Positions 1 to 9,598 are shown, counted from the stretch's first letter. The stretch: DNA of 25,510 bases from Saccoglossus kowalevskii (GCF_000003605.2 NW_003109100.1:81678-107187); one strand, 5' to 3'. The notes: generated by a model not told the origin, from the sequence alone. A program made the numbers and translations.

Positions 1-290
1 CTATACATTGTTCGGGGCATAACTATTTGGATAAGGAGTTGGTGCTTAACTATACATTGTTAGGGGCATAACTGTGTGGATAAGGAGGTGGTGCTCAACT
101 ATACATTGTTAGAGCCATATCTGCATGGATAAGGAGACGGTGCTTAACTATTACTGTGTGGGTGGAGGGGTGAGGTTTAAATATTTATTATCGGGGGCAC
201 AACTGTGTGGATGGTGAGGATGAGTCTTGCCAGGAGCATGGCTGTTGTTGATGGGGATGAGGCGTAAATATACATTGTTAGGGGCATAAT
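1..290. repeat. 49-bp minisatellite, decaying to the right
   Basis: Three clear units of exactly 49 bp occupy 1-49, 50-98 and 99-147, each opening with 'ctatacattgtt' and containing 'ggataagga'. From 148 the array degenerates: a shortened unit covers about 148-180, then more diverged units follow, and a last 'tacattgttaggggcataa' lies near 270. The array is cut by the left edge, so copy number is unknown. A minus-strand open frame through it is proline- and histidine-rich only because of the repeat and is not a gene. Confidence 0.85.
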
Positions 291-299
291 TCGTTGTAG

Positions 300-888
300 G
301 CGATAGACTTACAATAAATTCTTCGGCTGAATAACTTTGTAAATAAGCTGTTATTCCACAATAAGAAACGTTGGATGTGTCATGAAACAGATATGACTGA
401 ATTGTGAACTGAAGATAATATACAAACGATGTTATTTCCTTTCCACAGTAAACTAAATCTTGCATTTGAAACATACTGTATAGTATTTCTTACAATGATT
501 GCGTATCTAAACAATTAGCGTATCGGAGAATGTCATCGTTTTATGTAATGAATTCTGTATTCTGGCGCTACATGAACATTGATTTTAAATTATGGTAAAT
601 CGTAATCTATTACGTATTCATAAACAATCTGTATCAAACATCAGTATGGGAAATTACATGTTCATTTCTAGTGAATCCATCTCTCGTGTATGTACCTGCG
701 GGAAAAGCTGATATTATAAACTGACTTTTAAAGTTGCCGGTGACTCGGAAACGATTAACAAATCGTAATCGAAACCTCAACTAAATCGTCTAATTATAAT
801 CGCGTATTTATCACTGCGACGAGGCGGTTTATTAACGATTTGATCGTTTCTGCAAATAAGAAACTATACTTGATATTTGATTGGTCTG
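300..888. other. AT-rich stretch, nothing recognised
   Basis: I see no gene, RNA gene or clear mobile element. The short open frames here are interrupted and lack coding character. Confidence 0.5.
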
Positions 889-930
889 CCATGCACGATT
901 CTATCACGGTCCAGTAATCGTTCTTGAGTA

Positions 931-991
931 TGACGTCAATCGGTCGCTGTTCTTTATATAGTAAAGGAAATTGCTCGAGTTGGAGTGAGTC
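931..991 (+). promoter_or_regulatory. CRE, TATA-like box and AP-1-like site in tandem
   Basis: A perfect palindromic CRE (TGACGTCA) is at 931-938, a TATA-like TTTATATA at 953-960 and an AP-1-like TGAGTCA at 985-991. A further half-site TGACGTG lies near 1033. On the plus strand this order and spacing resemble a CREB/ATF-driven core promoter. No recognisable transcript follows, and the TATA-like box could also be read on the minus strand. Promoter activity is an inference from short motifs that can occur by chance. Confidence 0.25.
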
Positions 992-1256
992 AACATTCTG
1001 AAAGGCACAGTTTGTCGAGCAGAAGAGCCCGGTGACGTGTGTATAACCACAAGAGCTTTCCCTTACAGCGAGCACGCGGCGCATAAAGGGGTTACACTCC
1101 TCAGCCGGGTCAATGTCACGACGAGAATATTATCCGGATTCAAGAAATTATAAATTTGAAAAAAAAATTCATACAAACAGAAAAAAGGTTATTGTCGAGA
1201 TATTCAATGTACATCCATCCATATTAACACATTTCTAGGCTGAAATGAGTTCGAAC

Positions 1257-1272
1257 ACCACCACCACCACCC
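1257..1272. repeat. (ACC)n microsatellite
   Basis: A short run of about five ACC units is followed by a C-run. Confidence 0.8.
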
Positions 1273-1470
1273 CCTGCATGTCTAGAACCATTGCAAGCAA
1301 GCTGTTCAAGATTTATTTCATCTTCGAACTACTGTTTTTTGCCTGCCAGACACTGTGTATTATGCGTAAAAAGTATACAAGTTCCTTCTATTGACATACA
1401 CACGCACGGCGCTTGTGTTGGTTATACACCGTTCGGATAAATCTCGCCCGCTACCGACGAAGAGCTTCTA

Positions 1471-1664
1471 TGACGTAAATCTATGACGCGTAAGTCGTTC
1501 AAATCATCGATATTAAATATGATCTGTAGTCGTCCATCAACGAAGATCATGTTTTTTCCCGATTCTGCTATATACCAGACGACGAACGACTGCACGACCA
1601 AGCACAGAGGTCGTTTCGAACGACATTGCCTACATCCATATACTAGTACGTCATTTTGACGTAA
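1471..1664. promoter_or_regulatory. cluster of ATF/CREB-like sites with dyads
   Basis: TGACGTAA occurs at 1471-1478, TGACGCG at 1484-1490 and TGACGTAA at 1657-1664. The last is the right half of a perfect inverted pair, TACGTCA and TGACGTA separated by three T at 1647-1663. A second dyad, GTCGTT and AACGAC around TCG, lies at 1610-1624. The stretch is richer in CG dinucleotides than its surroundings. Binding is inferred from consensus matches only. Confidence 0.25.
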
Positions 1665-1676
1665 TGGCGTGTTGCA

Positions 1677-1690
1677 TCACTAGAGGGCGC
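1677..1690 (+). promoter_or_regulatory. CTCF-like motif, forward
   Basis: The sequence 'tcactagagggcgc' matches 11 of 12 positions of the general animal CTCF core CCASYAGRKGGC. It lies 13 bp past the inverted ATF/CREB-like pair. A single match cannot show occupancy. Confidence 0.3.
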
Positions 1691-1713
1691 GATTTGTATG
1701 AATCGTGTATTGC

Positions 1714-1736
1714 TAATCGTGCAGTTGGCACGATTA
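1714..1736. repeat. 9-bp-arm inverted repeat
   Basis: TAATCGTGC at 1714-1722 and its exact reverse complement at 1728-1736 flank a 5-nt loop, AGTTG. The core octamer GCACGATT also occurs at 893-900, just upstream of the other CRE cluster. Confidence 0.6.
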
Positions 1737-1739
1737 TAT

Positions 1740-3090
1740 ATCAGGCAAGTATATAACCTAGAAAAAGTACAGGGATAGTGTGTAGCGGATGAACAAGCAG
1801 GAAAGGTAACATGATACGGATATTAGAAAGTAAACCGCGATGGGTATTAGACAAGATTCCATAATGGCAAAGTTGAGTTAAAGCATACATACATTACAGA
1901 ATTGAATACGTCGAAAAAAAATTAAAAAAAAGAAACAAGATAACTGATTGGTTGAATGTCAGGTGTTTGGGCTGGGTAGCCAATCGGGTACAATTTTACA
2001 TTGTGTCGAATAACGTGGGCGCATACGTGTGTTTTACGATAGCTATTTCACATCAGGTGATCACAAATAATCAGTTATGTGTCTGTGAAATATTAAAACC
2101 TAATTGAGATACATTTTAATTTTCAAATTCACTTTCGTTGTCATTTATAAAACGTTTATAACAAAAGTTACCCGGTTCCACAAAGTTCCACATGTTCGCT
2201 GTGGGAATCTAAATTGTAGAGGGGATATTCACCCCATGGTAATATTGGTTATGAAACCTATCCATGCCTAATATAAATAACGTATATGTTACTGATGCAT
2301 TTACACGTACGACGAAATTTGAACTCACAATGCGGCTACCCATTGTAGACAGATGATTACCTCAATAAGTCATTGTAGCCCCAACTGATCAAAATAGCGT
2401 AAATTTGATTTTGTGTAGTGTACATTTAAATTTGATAAATTTGGTGAGTAAAAATGTACTAGTCGAAATGATGAAACACATTGTCGATATGTTCAGATTT
2501 ATGTGAATACTGTACCACACATTAAGTCGACTCTCTATCGTTCCATATCTGGAACCCGCATTTCATAGGACGAAAATATTCAGTGCAATATAGCAAAATT
2601 ACGGCATGCTGTAACTTACGGCGTCACGGTGACAGATGTATAATCACCATGTTTATTTCAGCGCGAATAACTTTGATATAAACACACACACACTGATAGC
2701 AAAGTTTACGTTTCATTCTTTTTCATAAAATCTCCTCATATTCGCGTGTGCACTGGTAACTGAGTCGGGGGAGGGACTCTCATCTTAATCATTAATATGA
2801 AATCAAGTCGGCAAATGTCAAGACTCTCATCGACTAAATTGTCTAACCAGTAATAGCAATCGATTGATTTGTTGCGCTAAAAGAAGCCATAAATCCTGGG
2901 AGTTGGTTGGAGCCTGCCATTTCTAATTCCAACATGGTTCATTGAGTCGATTCGATGGCGTCATCGCTATAATAGCTGACTCGGCAATATACAGGGAGAT
3001 GCGTTATACCGTAACACATGTTCATATTTAACCGTTGTACAGATTGCCGTAACAAAAAGCTAACTCATTTGTTTGAAGATAGTTTTAATA
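1740..3090. other. AT-rich stretch, no gene seen
   Basis: It holds A-rich runs near 1910-1935 and an (AC)6 microsatellite at 2681-2692. No coding or RNA gene is recognised. Confidence 0.5.
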
Positions 3091-3168
3091 ATGGTTGGCT
3101 AAAATATCTACAGTAAATCGTCAATGTGTCAAAGTAACAAATATCAGTGTAGTTGATTGCGCTTGTAA

Positions 3169-3508
3169 GTTTCCCAAACGCGTGTTAACACGTGGTACAT
3201 GGATAGCGGCTCTGTATGTTTCCCAAACGCGTGTTAACACGTGGTACATGGATAGCGGCTCTGTATGTTTCCCAAACGCGTGTTAACACTTGGTACATAG
3301 ATAGCGGCTCTGTAAGTTTCCCAAACGCGTGTTAACACGTGGTACATGGATAGCGGCTCTGTAAGTTTCCCAAACGCGTGTTAACACGTGGTACATGGAT
3401 AGCGGCTCTGTAAGTTTCCCAAACGCGTGTTAACACGTGGTACATGGATAGGGCTCTGTATGTTTCCCAAACGCGTGTTAACACGTGTTACATGGATAGC
3501 GGCTCTGT
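3169..3508. repeat. 49-bp minisatellite, seven units, with internal palindrome
   Basis: Units begin 'gtttcccaaacgcgtg' at 3169, 3218, 3267, 3316, 3365, 3414 and 3462. The period is 49 bp except unit 6, which has lost one C and is 48 bp. Each unit carries the perfect palindrome CGTGTTAACACG; in most units the overlapping CACGTG gives an E-box, and ACGCGT overlaps the left side. Unit 3 has CACTTG and unit 7 CACGTGTT in place of the E-box context. Units are nearly identical, which points to recent expansion or homogenisation. Since 49 is not a multiple of three, the short open frame across the array rotates frame each unit and is not a conserved protein repeat. Confidence 0.95.
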
Positions 3509-3845
3509 GGGGGAATCGACTTACGCATTCATTTCAGTTATTAACAACAAAACAAATCCACGTGGTAACGTGATAATATGATCTTATTCCCCGATACGAA
3601 AAACAGAGAGAATATTATAAAGACCACATGACGCCAAGTGTACTAATCTGATCCACGAACAAGTGATAAGATCAAGTAATAACCTATTTATCACAGGACC
3701 AACACCGCCCAAAAGGCTAAGTATATTATTTTGTTTTTCGGCGGTCATTGGTACTTTCAATTTATTGTGAACAGTGCAAGAAGACATTCTATACAATGAG
3801 CCCATATACCTCAGTGCAATATATGTGCCAAGGCGAATTGCTTAA

Positions 3846-4134
3846 AGGGCGGTAGTCGTCACGCATGCGCGAGATATATGGGACCCATATAAACAAAGAT
3901 GGCGACTTCGGTTGTTGATCAGATCAACGAGTTCAAACCGAGACGTCTAAAAGCTGTAATTAGGTATTTTTAGGTGATTAGAAGGTATCGAAGGAGTCAC
4001 CGGATGTAATTAGAGCAAGTCACGCCCTGGTCAAACCTCATACATTTCCATTAGAAGAGCGCATTGGATTGTGGGGGAAATCAATGTTTATCAACACAAA
4101 TGTCGCACATGCGCAGCGCGAAAACTACCGCCCT
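3846..4134. mobile_element. 289-bp MITE-like element with TTAA target duplication
   Basis: The terminal inverted repeats start AGGGCGGTAGT at 3846 and end with its exact complement at 4134. Both ends abut TTAA (3842-3845 and 4135-4138). Past the first 11 bp the arms stay related around 'gcatgcgcga' and 'gcatgtgcga' after a small indel. The left arm contains a perfect stem, TATATGGG and CCCATATA around one A, near 3875-3891, and a second dyad, GTTGATC and GATCAAC around one A, at 3914-3928. No transposase is present, so it is non-autonomous. TTAA duplications are typical of piggyBac-type insertion. Because TTAA is palindromic, TA with one more TIR base is also possible, so the superfamily is tentative. 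Confidence 0.75.
3899..3973 (+). other. 24-codon frame inside the MITE, possible first-exon relic
   Basis: The frame starts in 'aaagATGGCG', a favourable animal start context, and runs 24 codons: MATSVVDQINEFKP, then RRLKAVIRYF, then stop. It is short and unrecognised. MITEs often keep the terminal DNA of a parent transposon, so this may be the start of a parent transposase exon. It could equally be chance. The dyad at 3914-3928 lies within it. Confidence 0.2.
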
Positions 4135-4396
4135 TTAAATTTGAACATGGTAGGTACTCTTGTCACTCAAATTGAACCTCAAATTTACGACGTGGTATTA
4201 ACAATGTTTTTTAGAATTGTGACTTAGATTTTTAATGCTGTACACAACTTTCTACAAAATAACGGAATACGTTAACTGATATAGCTAAGACTATCAGCAC
4301 TCAGTTGATTGAATATTTCTTGACCAGAAACATTATTAACGCCATAAGTGAACCTATGAATTAGTTGTCATCATTTGAAGTTAATCTATGTATATT

Positions 4397-4735
4397 CATT
4401 GAACAATGAGTCTTTGGTGCACATCATATTTTTTACAGATCGGATTGAATATGGCCGACTAATGGACATTTAGTTTTAACAAATTCTGTGTCAGGGTCAT
4501 AACTCTGTCATGTCTTAACCAATCACATTCACATTTCACATATACATTACATCATGCATAAGAACGTGCATTCGTTTCAAAATTAAATTCAAGACGGCTA
4601 GTGATATGAATTCGTCAAAATCATTTTTTCTGTCATTCCAAAACCGGATCACAGTCATTCATGAACATATTTCTTTCAGACTTATGTTCATTGAACATAA
4701 TGTGTCTTTTATGCAAATCTTTTCTCTAGATCGGA
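4397..4735. repeat. two diverged direct repeats, about 290 bp apart
   Basis: 'cattgaaca...agatcgga' occurs at 4397-4445 and again at 4689-4735, related through 'atgcaaatct' and 'gtgcacatca' segments with indels. The DNA between contains 'gggtcataactctgtcatg', similar to a phrase I associate with molluscan interspersed repeats. It may be a worn tandem pair of an unclassified repeat. Confidence 0.4.
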
Positions 4736-4910
4736 TATAAAAAAAGTTCGCCCTTTGTGTTAAAAACCAATCCCTTTCAAATTTTGTATACGTATATATA
4801 GCACATATCATACACTTTATGATTTAATTGAAGATTTTCGAATGATGGTCATTTTAGATGTAAAAGATCATCAAAAATAAAATCAGATTTACAATATCTG
4901 GCTTGTTTTT

Positions 4911-5240
4911 TTAATTTAACGAATGCAGATAAGGACCACATATATCTGAGATGCCTTTACCGATCTCATTCAACACAAGTACACACACATGTACGAATAT
5001 ATCGGCTCCAGTTTGAAGCATCCTTGTCATACCGATGTCAGTCATAACAGATAATAAAGACATGAATGTCTCCAATCTACCATCTAGGTCATTGCTTTCT
5101 TCTTCAACTGTTTCTTTGATATGTCTGGTGTTTAGTACATTACTTTTTGACAAATTACAAACAAAGACTGTGTAATTTTTCAATGATTTGTTTTTTTTTC
5201 GTTTGACAATATCAAACGTTATGATTGATCTACTTCAAAG
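4911..5240 (-). other. unrecognised coding-like open frame
   Basis: About 110 codons are open on the minus strand, ending at a stop at 4911. The part from residue 'KETVEEESNDLDG' onward has a plausible protein composition and many purine-first codons, unlike the low-complexity frames nearby. I recognise no family. No convincing start is seen; a possible splice donor (GTAAAG) lies near the 3' part. It could be a host exon, a repeat-encoded fragment or chance. Confidence 0.15.
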
Positions 5241-5322
5241 TAACGAATATATGGTTAAATTATTTAAATTATTTAATTAAACGAAATTAACTATAAAAAA
5301 AACGAGTGCACAGAATTAGTTT

Positions 5323-5508
5323 AAAAGCAACCAATGGAGAAATAAACCATAACAATACGTAGCGCATATGTACGTATATTCCACAATTTGTATACGTAAT
5401 CATATCTGCGTATACCGAACATATACCGTGAATATACACAAAGTGTATATCTGCGTATACAATCGCATATCAACAATTTTGTCCAGTGAGAGTTAAAAAG
5501 CAACCAAT
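5323..5508. repeat. 13-bp direct repeats flanking a 160-bp palindrome-rich segment
   Basis: AAAAGCAACCAAT occurs exactly at 5323-5335 and 5496-5508. The segment between has 'atatctgcgtatac' at 5402-5415 and 5447-5460 and several GTATAC palindromes. The layout looks like an insertion with a 13-bp target-site duplication, a length usual for LINE-mobilised insertions, but no poly(A) tail is seen. Confidence 0.4.
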
Positions 5509-5509
5509 T

Positions 5510-6080
5510 TACAGTTAGAAGAAAGAACAGAAGGCAGCAACGAGAATACTTTCTCACTTGTTACAGATCTGGTCCTTGACCTCAATGAATGTAACATGAA
5601 TTATGATTAAAACCCGTATACAAATCCCAAACGATAATTTATTGTTTCGTTTTATGACACTCAGCCCCGGGACATGACTAAAATAATACATCACGCTCTT
5701 CGATTGTGGTCAACATTCATCTGCAAGTAGCGAAGTCTGCATTTAATCCCGACTGTGATGTGAGATACTGAAATCTGTCAACAAACCACTTTCAATTTGT
5801 ACGATGTATAATAAAAAAGGTCATACTGCAACAGAGCGTATGATACAATATATCATATATCGTTCACTCTGGATCTTGTACCAGATTGCGTTGACATGTT
5901 AACGCATGATTTGTTATAATATATATAGATATAGTTCCTGTCTTATCACTTTCTTTTTGAGTAATCTTGCAGCAAGTTATGTGTACACAATATTGAAAGC
6001 CGGGAGAACGAACTATTGAATAATTCACAAAATCAAGGAATTACCTAATTTGATTTGACAATTATTTTCATCACTTATTT
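5510..6080. other. no gene recognised
   Basis: AT-rich sequence with a TATA-rich run near 5918-5935. Nothing else is supported. Confidence 0.5.
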
Positions 6081-6082
6081 AT

Positions 6083-6158
6083 TTCTTGGATCAACAAACT
6101 TACTAGTAATTTCATAATAAAATTACTAGTAATGTTGATTTAACCATCGATCCAAGAA
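6083..6158. repeat. nested palindrome, 76 bp
   Basis: Outer arms TTCTTGGATC (6083-6092) and GATCCAAGAA (6149-6158) enclose inner arms TTACTAGTAATTT (6100-6112) and AAATTACTAGTAA (6120-6132) around a 7-nt loop. ATCAACA beside the left inner arm pairs with TGTTGAT beside the right one. Each inner arm contains the self-palindrome TTACTAGTAA. All stated arms match perfectly; the two sides differ by about nine extra bases between the inner and outer right arms. It could extrude as a cruciform, form an RNA hairpin, or be a miniature hairpin element. Confidence 0.8.
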
Positions 6159-6159
6159 C

Positions 6160-7812
6160 TCATGACATACGATGCCCATGTAACCGGCTCATATAATGTG
6201 TAGGGGTCAGCCAGAACGTTACCTTATTCGACACGACGGGGAAATTACAGCGCAGTGTGAGACGGACTATATTAGATCGGAGAAATATCTTAGTTGATTC
6301 ATATCTGTACATTGGAAATGAACTAGAGTGAACAATTACACGAGCTTACAGCTCTCAAAGATTGATTTGGAATTTATGCATGAGTGAACTTTTAATTCCA
6401 ATTACACTCAAATATCATGTCTCTCAAAGTGGCTTATTATTTACCACATAATTTAACTAAATCAAAATCATATTATTAGGGAATACTGGCTAAGTAAACC
6501 ATCGGGCTTTTGAAAGATTGTGAACAATAAGTTTTATTAATAAATATTTTAACCAAGAACAAGAAAAAGTATTAGGGAAATGCCAAGCTTATTTATTAAC
6601 CGATTATATGATATATAATATAACAATTCATGAATCGATTTGAACAAAATTATTTTAATTTTATAATAATCATTACAGATCAGTTATGAGTACTATAACC
6701 AATATCACTTGGAGAAAACAATTGTTGATACAAACTGTACATTCTCTCACACAGTCTCCTACCATTACCTAAAGTGGAGATACGTTGCCAATTCTGTTTT
6801 TCAAACATCATTAACTATTTTCTTACTAACGACAAACGTTTTACCGTCTCATTATACCAGGCTGTATTGTTTTGGGGGGTTTCTCAAGATGACAATGTTC
6901 CGCTTGAAATACAACTGACAATATCTAGATCTATTGTCAGTGATGTAGCATTTCGTGCTCAATTCAGTATTCAGAAAGCGATCTACTTCGAAATAAAATG
7001 CACTGTTAAATTGAATAGACTGAAATTACAGCACACCTTCGGAAAGCAATTAACTTCGCAAAGGCGGACACGACAGAAGGCAAAGGAGAACATAATCGTC
7101 CATTTATCAAAGACGCGACCTTTGCCCTGAAACTGTGCAATGAATTTGAATAGGAATTAGCAGTGATATCCGAACAATCACTCGTGATGATGGGCACCAA
7201 TTTGTAAGATATAATGCTTATCTGTACAAGAAAAAAAAAAACGCTTGAAACAAAACAAAATCACATAATATAAAGTTATAGAAACCTTGTGAATAATGAA
7301 GGCAATGGAGATTTGATAATCAGTTAGTGTAACTACACTTAAAGAACATCGAGGAATGGTCTTCCCTCACGTGATCAATCTTTCTAAGACCCTGCAATCA
7401 ATCACGTAATGAGTATCATTGATGTATATGCAAGACACGTCCATAGATTATTTGTAAGATACGTTCTAGAGAATGTTGTGAGGGCTGTCCACATTATACT
7501 TAATCAGAATAGCTGAGGGTGAATACGCAAAGACCGAATCACAAATGTTTTTCATAATCAACTTTATCTATCCTTGGAGTTTACGCAATATATTACTGAA
7601 TTCCTCAGTAATTGTCAGTGATTGTAACCCGATGAGAGTAATTAGCTGCGATAAAAACTACGAATAAAAAAGTGCAAATTTTAATTAAGTAGCACCAATC
7701 AATACATTTGCGGTTACTTCGATGTATTAGTGGTTACTAGGTGGCTCCGATTTAAGTTATGAGAATGCTGTTATTAGATCAATACACGCAGGCATGCAGC
7801 AATTTAGTTGGA
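6160..7812. other. no gene recognised; one stem-loop at 6914-6941
   Basis: Overlapping open frames between 6709 and 7200 exist on both strands but match no family known to me and have mixed composition. A perfect 10-bp inverted repeat, ACTGACAATA and TATTGTCAGT, lies at 6914-6923 and 6932-6941 around TCTAGATC. Confidence 0.45.
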
Positions 7813-8206
7813 GATGTTGAATTGTTCGAGTTACAAAAATCGAGTTACGAAAACATCGAGTTAAAAAATAATCACACCTATCTTTTATAAACCACGCCCA
7901 CTTTTGCGAAATTACGTCCAAATTGTAACTCAATGTTCAATTAACAGAACAAGATAAAATATATGTATTGCCCGTTCCTTGAAGATCGGTTAACTGTTAA
8001 TATAAGTTCGAGTTATTAAATGTGGACGTTAAACAACAGTAACAACTTGTGTTGTTACTTTTACGTTTGGTGAGCATCGAGTTTGGTCGTGGTTTCACAA
8101 AAGAGGGCGAGGTTTCTAAAATATGGGCGTGGTCATTTGTGTAACTCGGTGTTTTTGTAACTCGATGCTCGTTACTCGATATTCGTTACTCGAACAAACC
8201 AGCATC
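7813..8206. mobile_element. 394-bp non-autonomous element with long TIRs
   Basis: The left end, 'gatgttgaattgttcgag' from 7813, mirrors the right end complement 'gatgctggtttgttcgag' finishing at 8206. Similarity continues inward for about 120 bp with mismatches and indels. Both arms are built from repeats of TCGAGTTAC or TCGAGTAAC separated by A-rich spacers, followed by 'accacgccca'. A near-central hairpin, AGTAACAAC and GTTGTTACT around TTGT, sits at 8038-8059. There is no coding capacity. The flanks TTAGTTGGA (left) and TTATTTGGT (right) agree at 7 of 9 positions and may be a worn target-site duplication. The superfamily is not assigned. Confidence 0.75.
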
Positions 8207-8941
8207 TTATTTGGTTGGAAGAAAGCGAGTCAATTTCATTAATTATTTTGTCAAAATGTTATTCAACTGATTTTGCGATTGTCAGCACGCTGAACAATTG
8301 TTCGTGTTGTTGGGTATTCAATTTAATCGAGGAAGGAATAAGATTTCATTATGTTATTTTGCTGATGTATTGATTTTAATTTAACCACGCGTTTGATTGT
8401 TTGTGTGTTCAAAACTATTTTTTCAAACCAGCGAGCGTACACAAATAACGTGGATCATCGCACATTCGATTAGTCAGTAAGTAACTCAGTAAGTCCGTTC
8501 CTATAGTTGAGTGCAATATATTGCTTTTGAATTACGAGATTATAATATCGATGCGATATGATTTTTTTATATATTAATTGGATGAATACATATGGTTTAT
8601 CAGAATATTTTACAGTGAAAACTAGCAACGACTTGGAGAATACGTTTTCATTGTGGTAGATATCTTGGTCTGTCTGCTGACTCCTATCTCACAGATGGAA
8701 GGGAAAACCTAGCATGCTACAATATAAATAACCAAACAAGTCATTCGCTGCACAGCCTGTAACCGGTGTACCCACACAATAGGCCATCCATCGAAACATC
8801 AAATTGAACAGCGTGTTATTACAGTAAGCAAACCAATATTTGAAGTTGTTTTCCTTTTCGCTGTCATTAATACACGAGTTTTGCTTAACCAGAGCACATT
8901 TTAGCAGCCAAATAACTAAACTATCTTTAAATACACCCGAA
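8207..8941. other. spacer before the LINE, nothing recognised
   Basis: No ORF of note. Nothing here resembles the missing 5' part of the LINE (endonuclease or early reverse transcriptase motifs), so the LINE appears truncated rather than split. Confidence 0.5.
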
Positions 8942-8987
8942 CATTTTGTATTGAAATATTTAAATAATCTAAATTCTGCATGAAAGT

Positions 8988-9598
8988 ATGTACTTTACTA
9001 ATTTTTCAAAAACTTTAATATACAATGTCAATGCACTCTACAATAATGTGGAATGCTGCGTCATGAATAGCGGGTATAGCACAGGATACGTTGAGATTCA
9101 ACGGGGAGTACGACAGGGAGACCCCCTGTCCCCCTTGCTTTTTATTCTGGTTTTAGGTCTAATAAAGATATTAGGGGTGTTGGGGTTTTGGGAAAAGAAG
9201 TAAAGGAAGCGGCATTTGCAGATGATATGTCATGCTTCCTGTCAGATGTGGAATCCGCCTGGGAACTAATTGGGTTGCTTATAATTTTCAATAGATGCTC
9301 AGGATTAAAAGTAAATAGAGAAAAGTCAGAAGGAGTTTGGCTGGACAAATGGAAAGACAGACAGGAAAAGCTGTTCGGGGTCAATTGGCCCACGTCCCCT
9401 ATCAAAATCGTAGGTATTTACTTCTCCGGCAATCAGAAAGAGTGTGGGAGAAGGAATGCTATTAAAGCTTTGGGCAACTTGAAAAGTTCGCTTAACCCTT
9501 GGAGAAAAAGACGATTATCCTTATTTGGGAAAGTCCAAATTGTTAAGACTTTCGGCATTTCACAATTTAATTATATAGTGGGTGCCTGTGCAATATGA
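8988..9598 (+). pseudogene. LINE reverse transcriptase domain, broken
   Basis: The first segment, 8988 to about 9158, carries ALYNNVECCV and motif B RGVRQGDPLSP at 9102-9134. A frameshift near 9158, with loss of roughly ten residues expected between LFILVL and NKDIRG, moves the reading to the frame starting at 9161. There motif C, FADD, is intact at 9215-9226, followed by SGLKVNREKSE and an ALGNLKSSLNPW stretch typical of LINE reverse transcriptases. The frame stops at a TGA at 9596-9598. In a working element this domain copies element RNA at a nicked target. Motif A with its catalytic Asp lies upstream in such proteins and is missing here. Confidence 0.9.

Noticed and set aside
151-474. Proline/histidine-rich minus-strand frame
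   Set aside because: It is a shadow of the first minisatellite and adjacent AT-rich DNA.
3095-3286. Open frame across the second minisatellite
   Set aside because: It is produced by the 49-bp repeat, whose period rotates the frame; the start is not ATG and there is no family match.
6709-7200. Overlapping frames on both strands
   Set aside because: Several mutually overlapping short frames with no recognisable domain; probably chance, with a stem-loop inside.
9142-9405. Minus-strand frame opposite the reverse transcriptase
   Set aside because: The sense strand carries QGDPLSP and FADD; the antisense frame has no family features.
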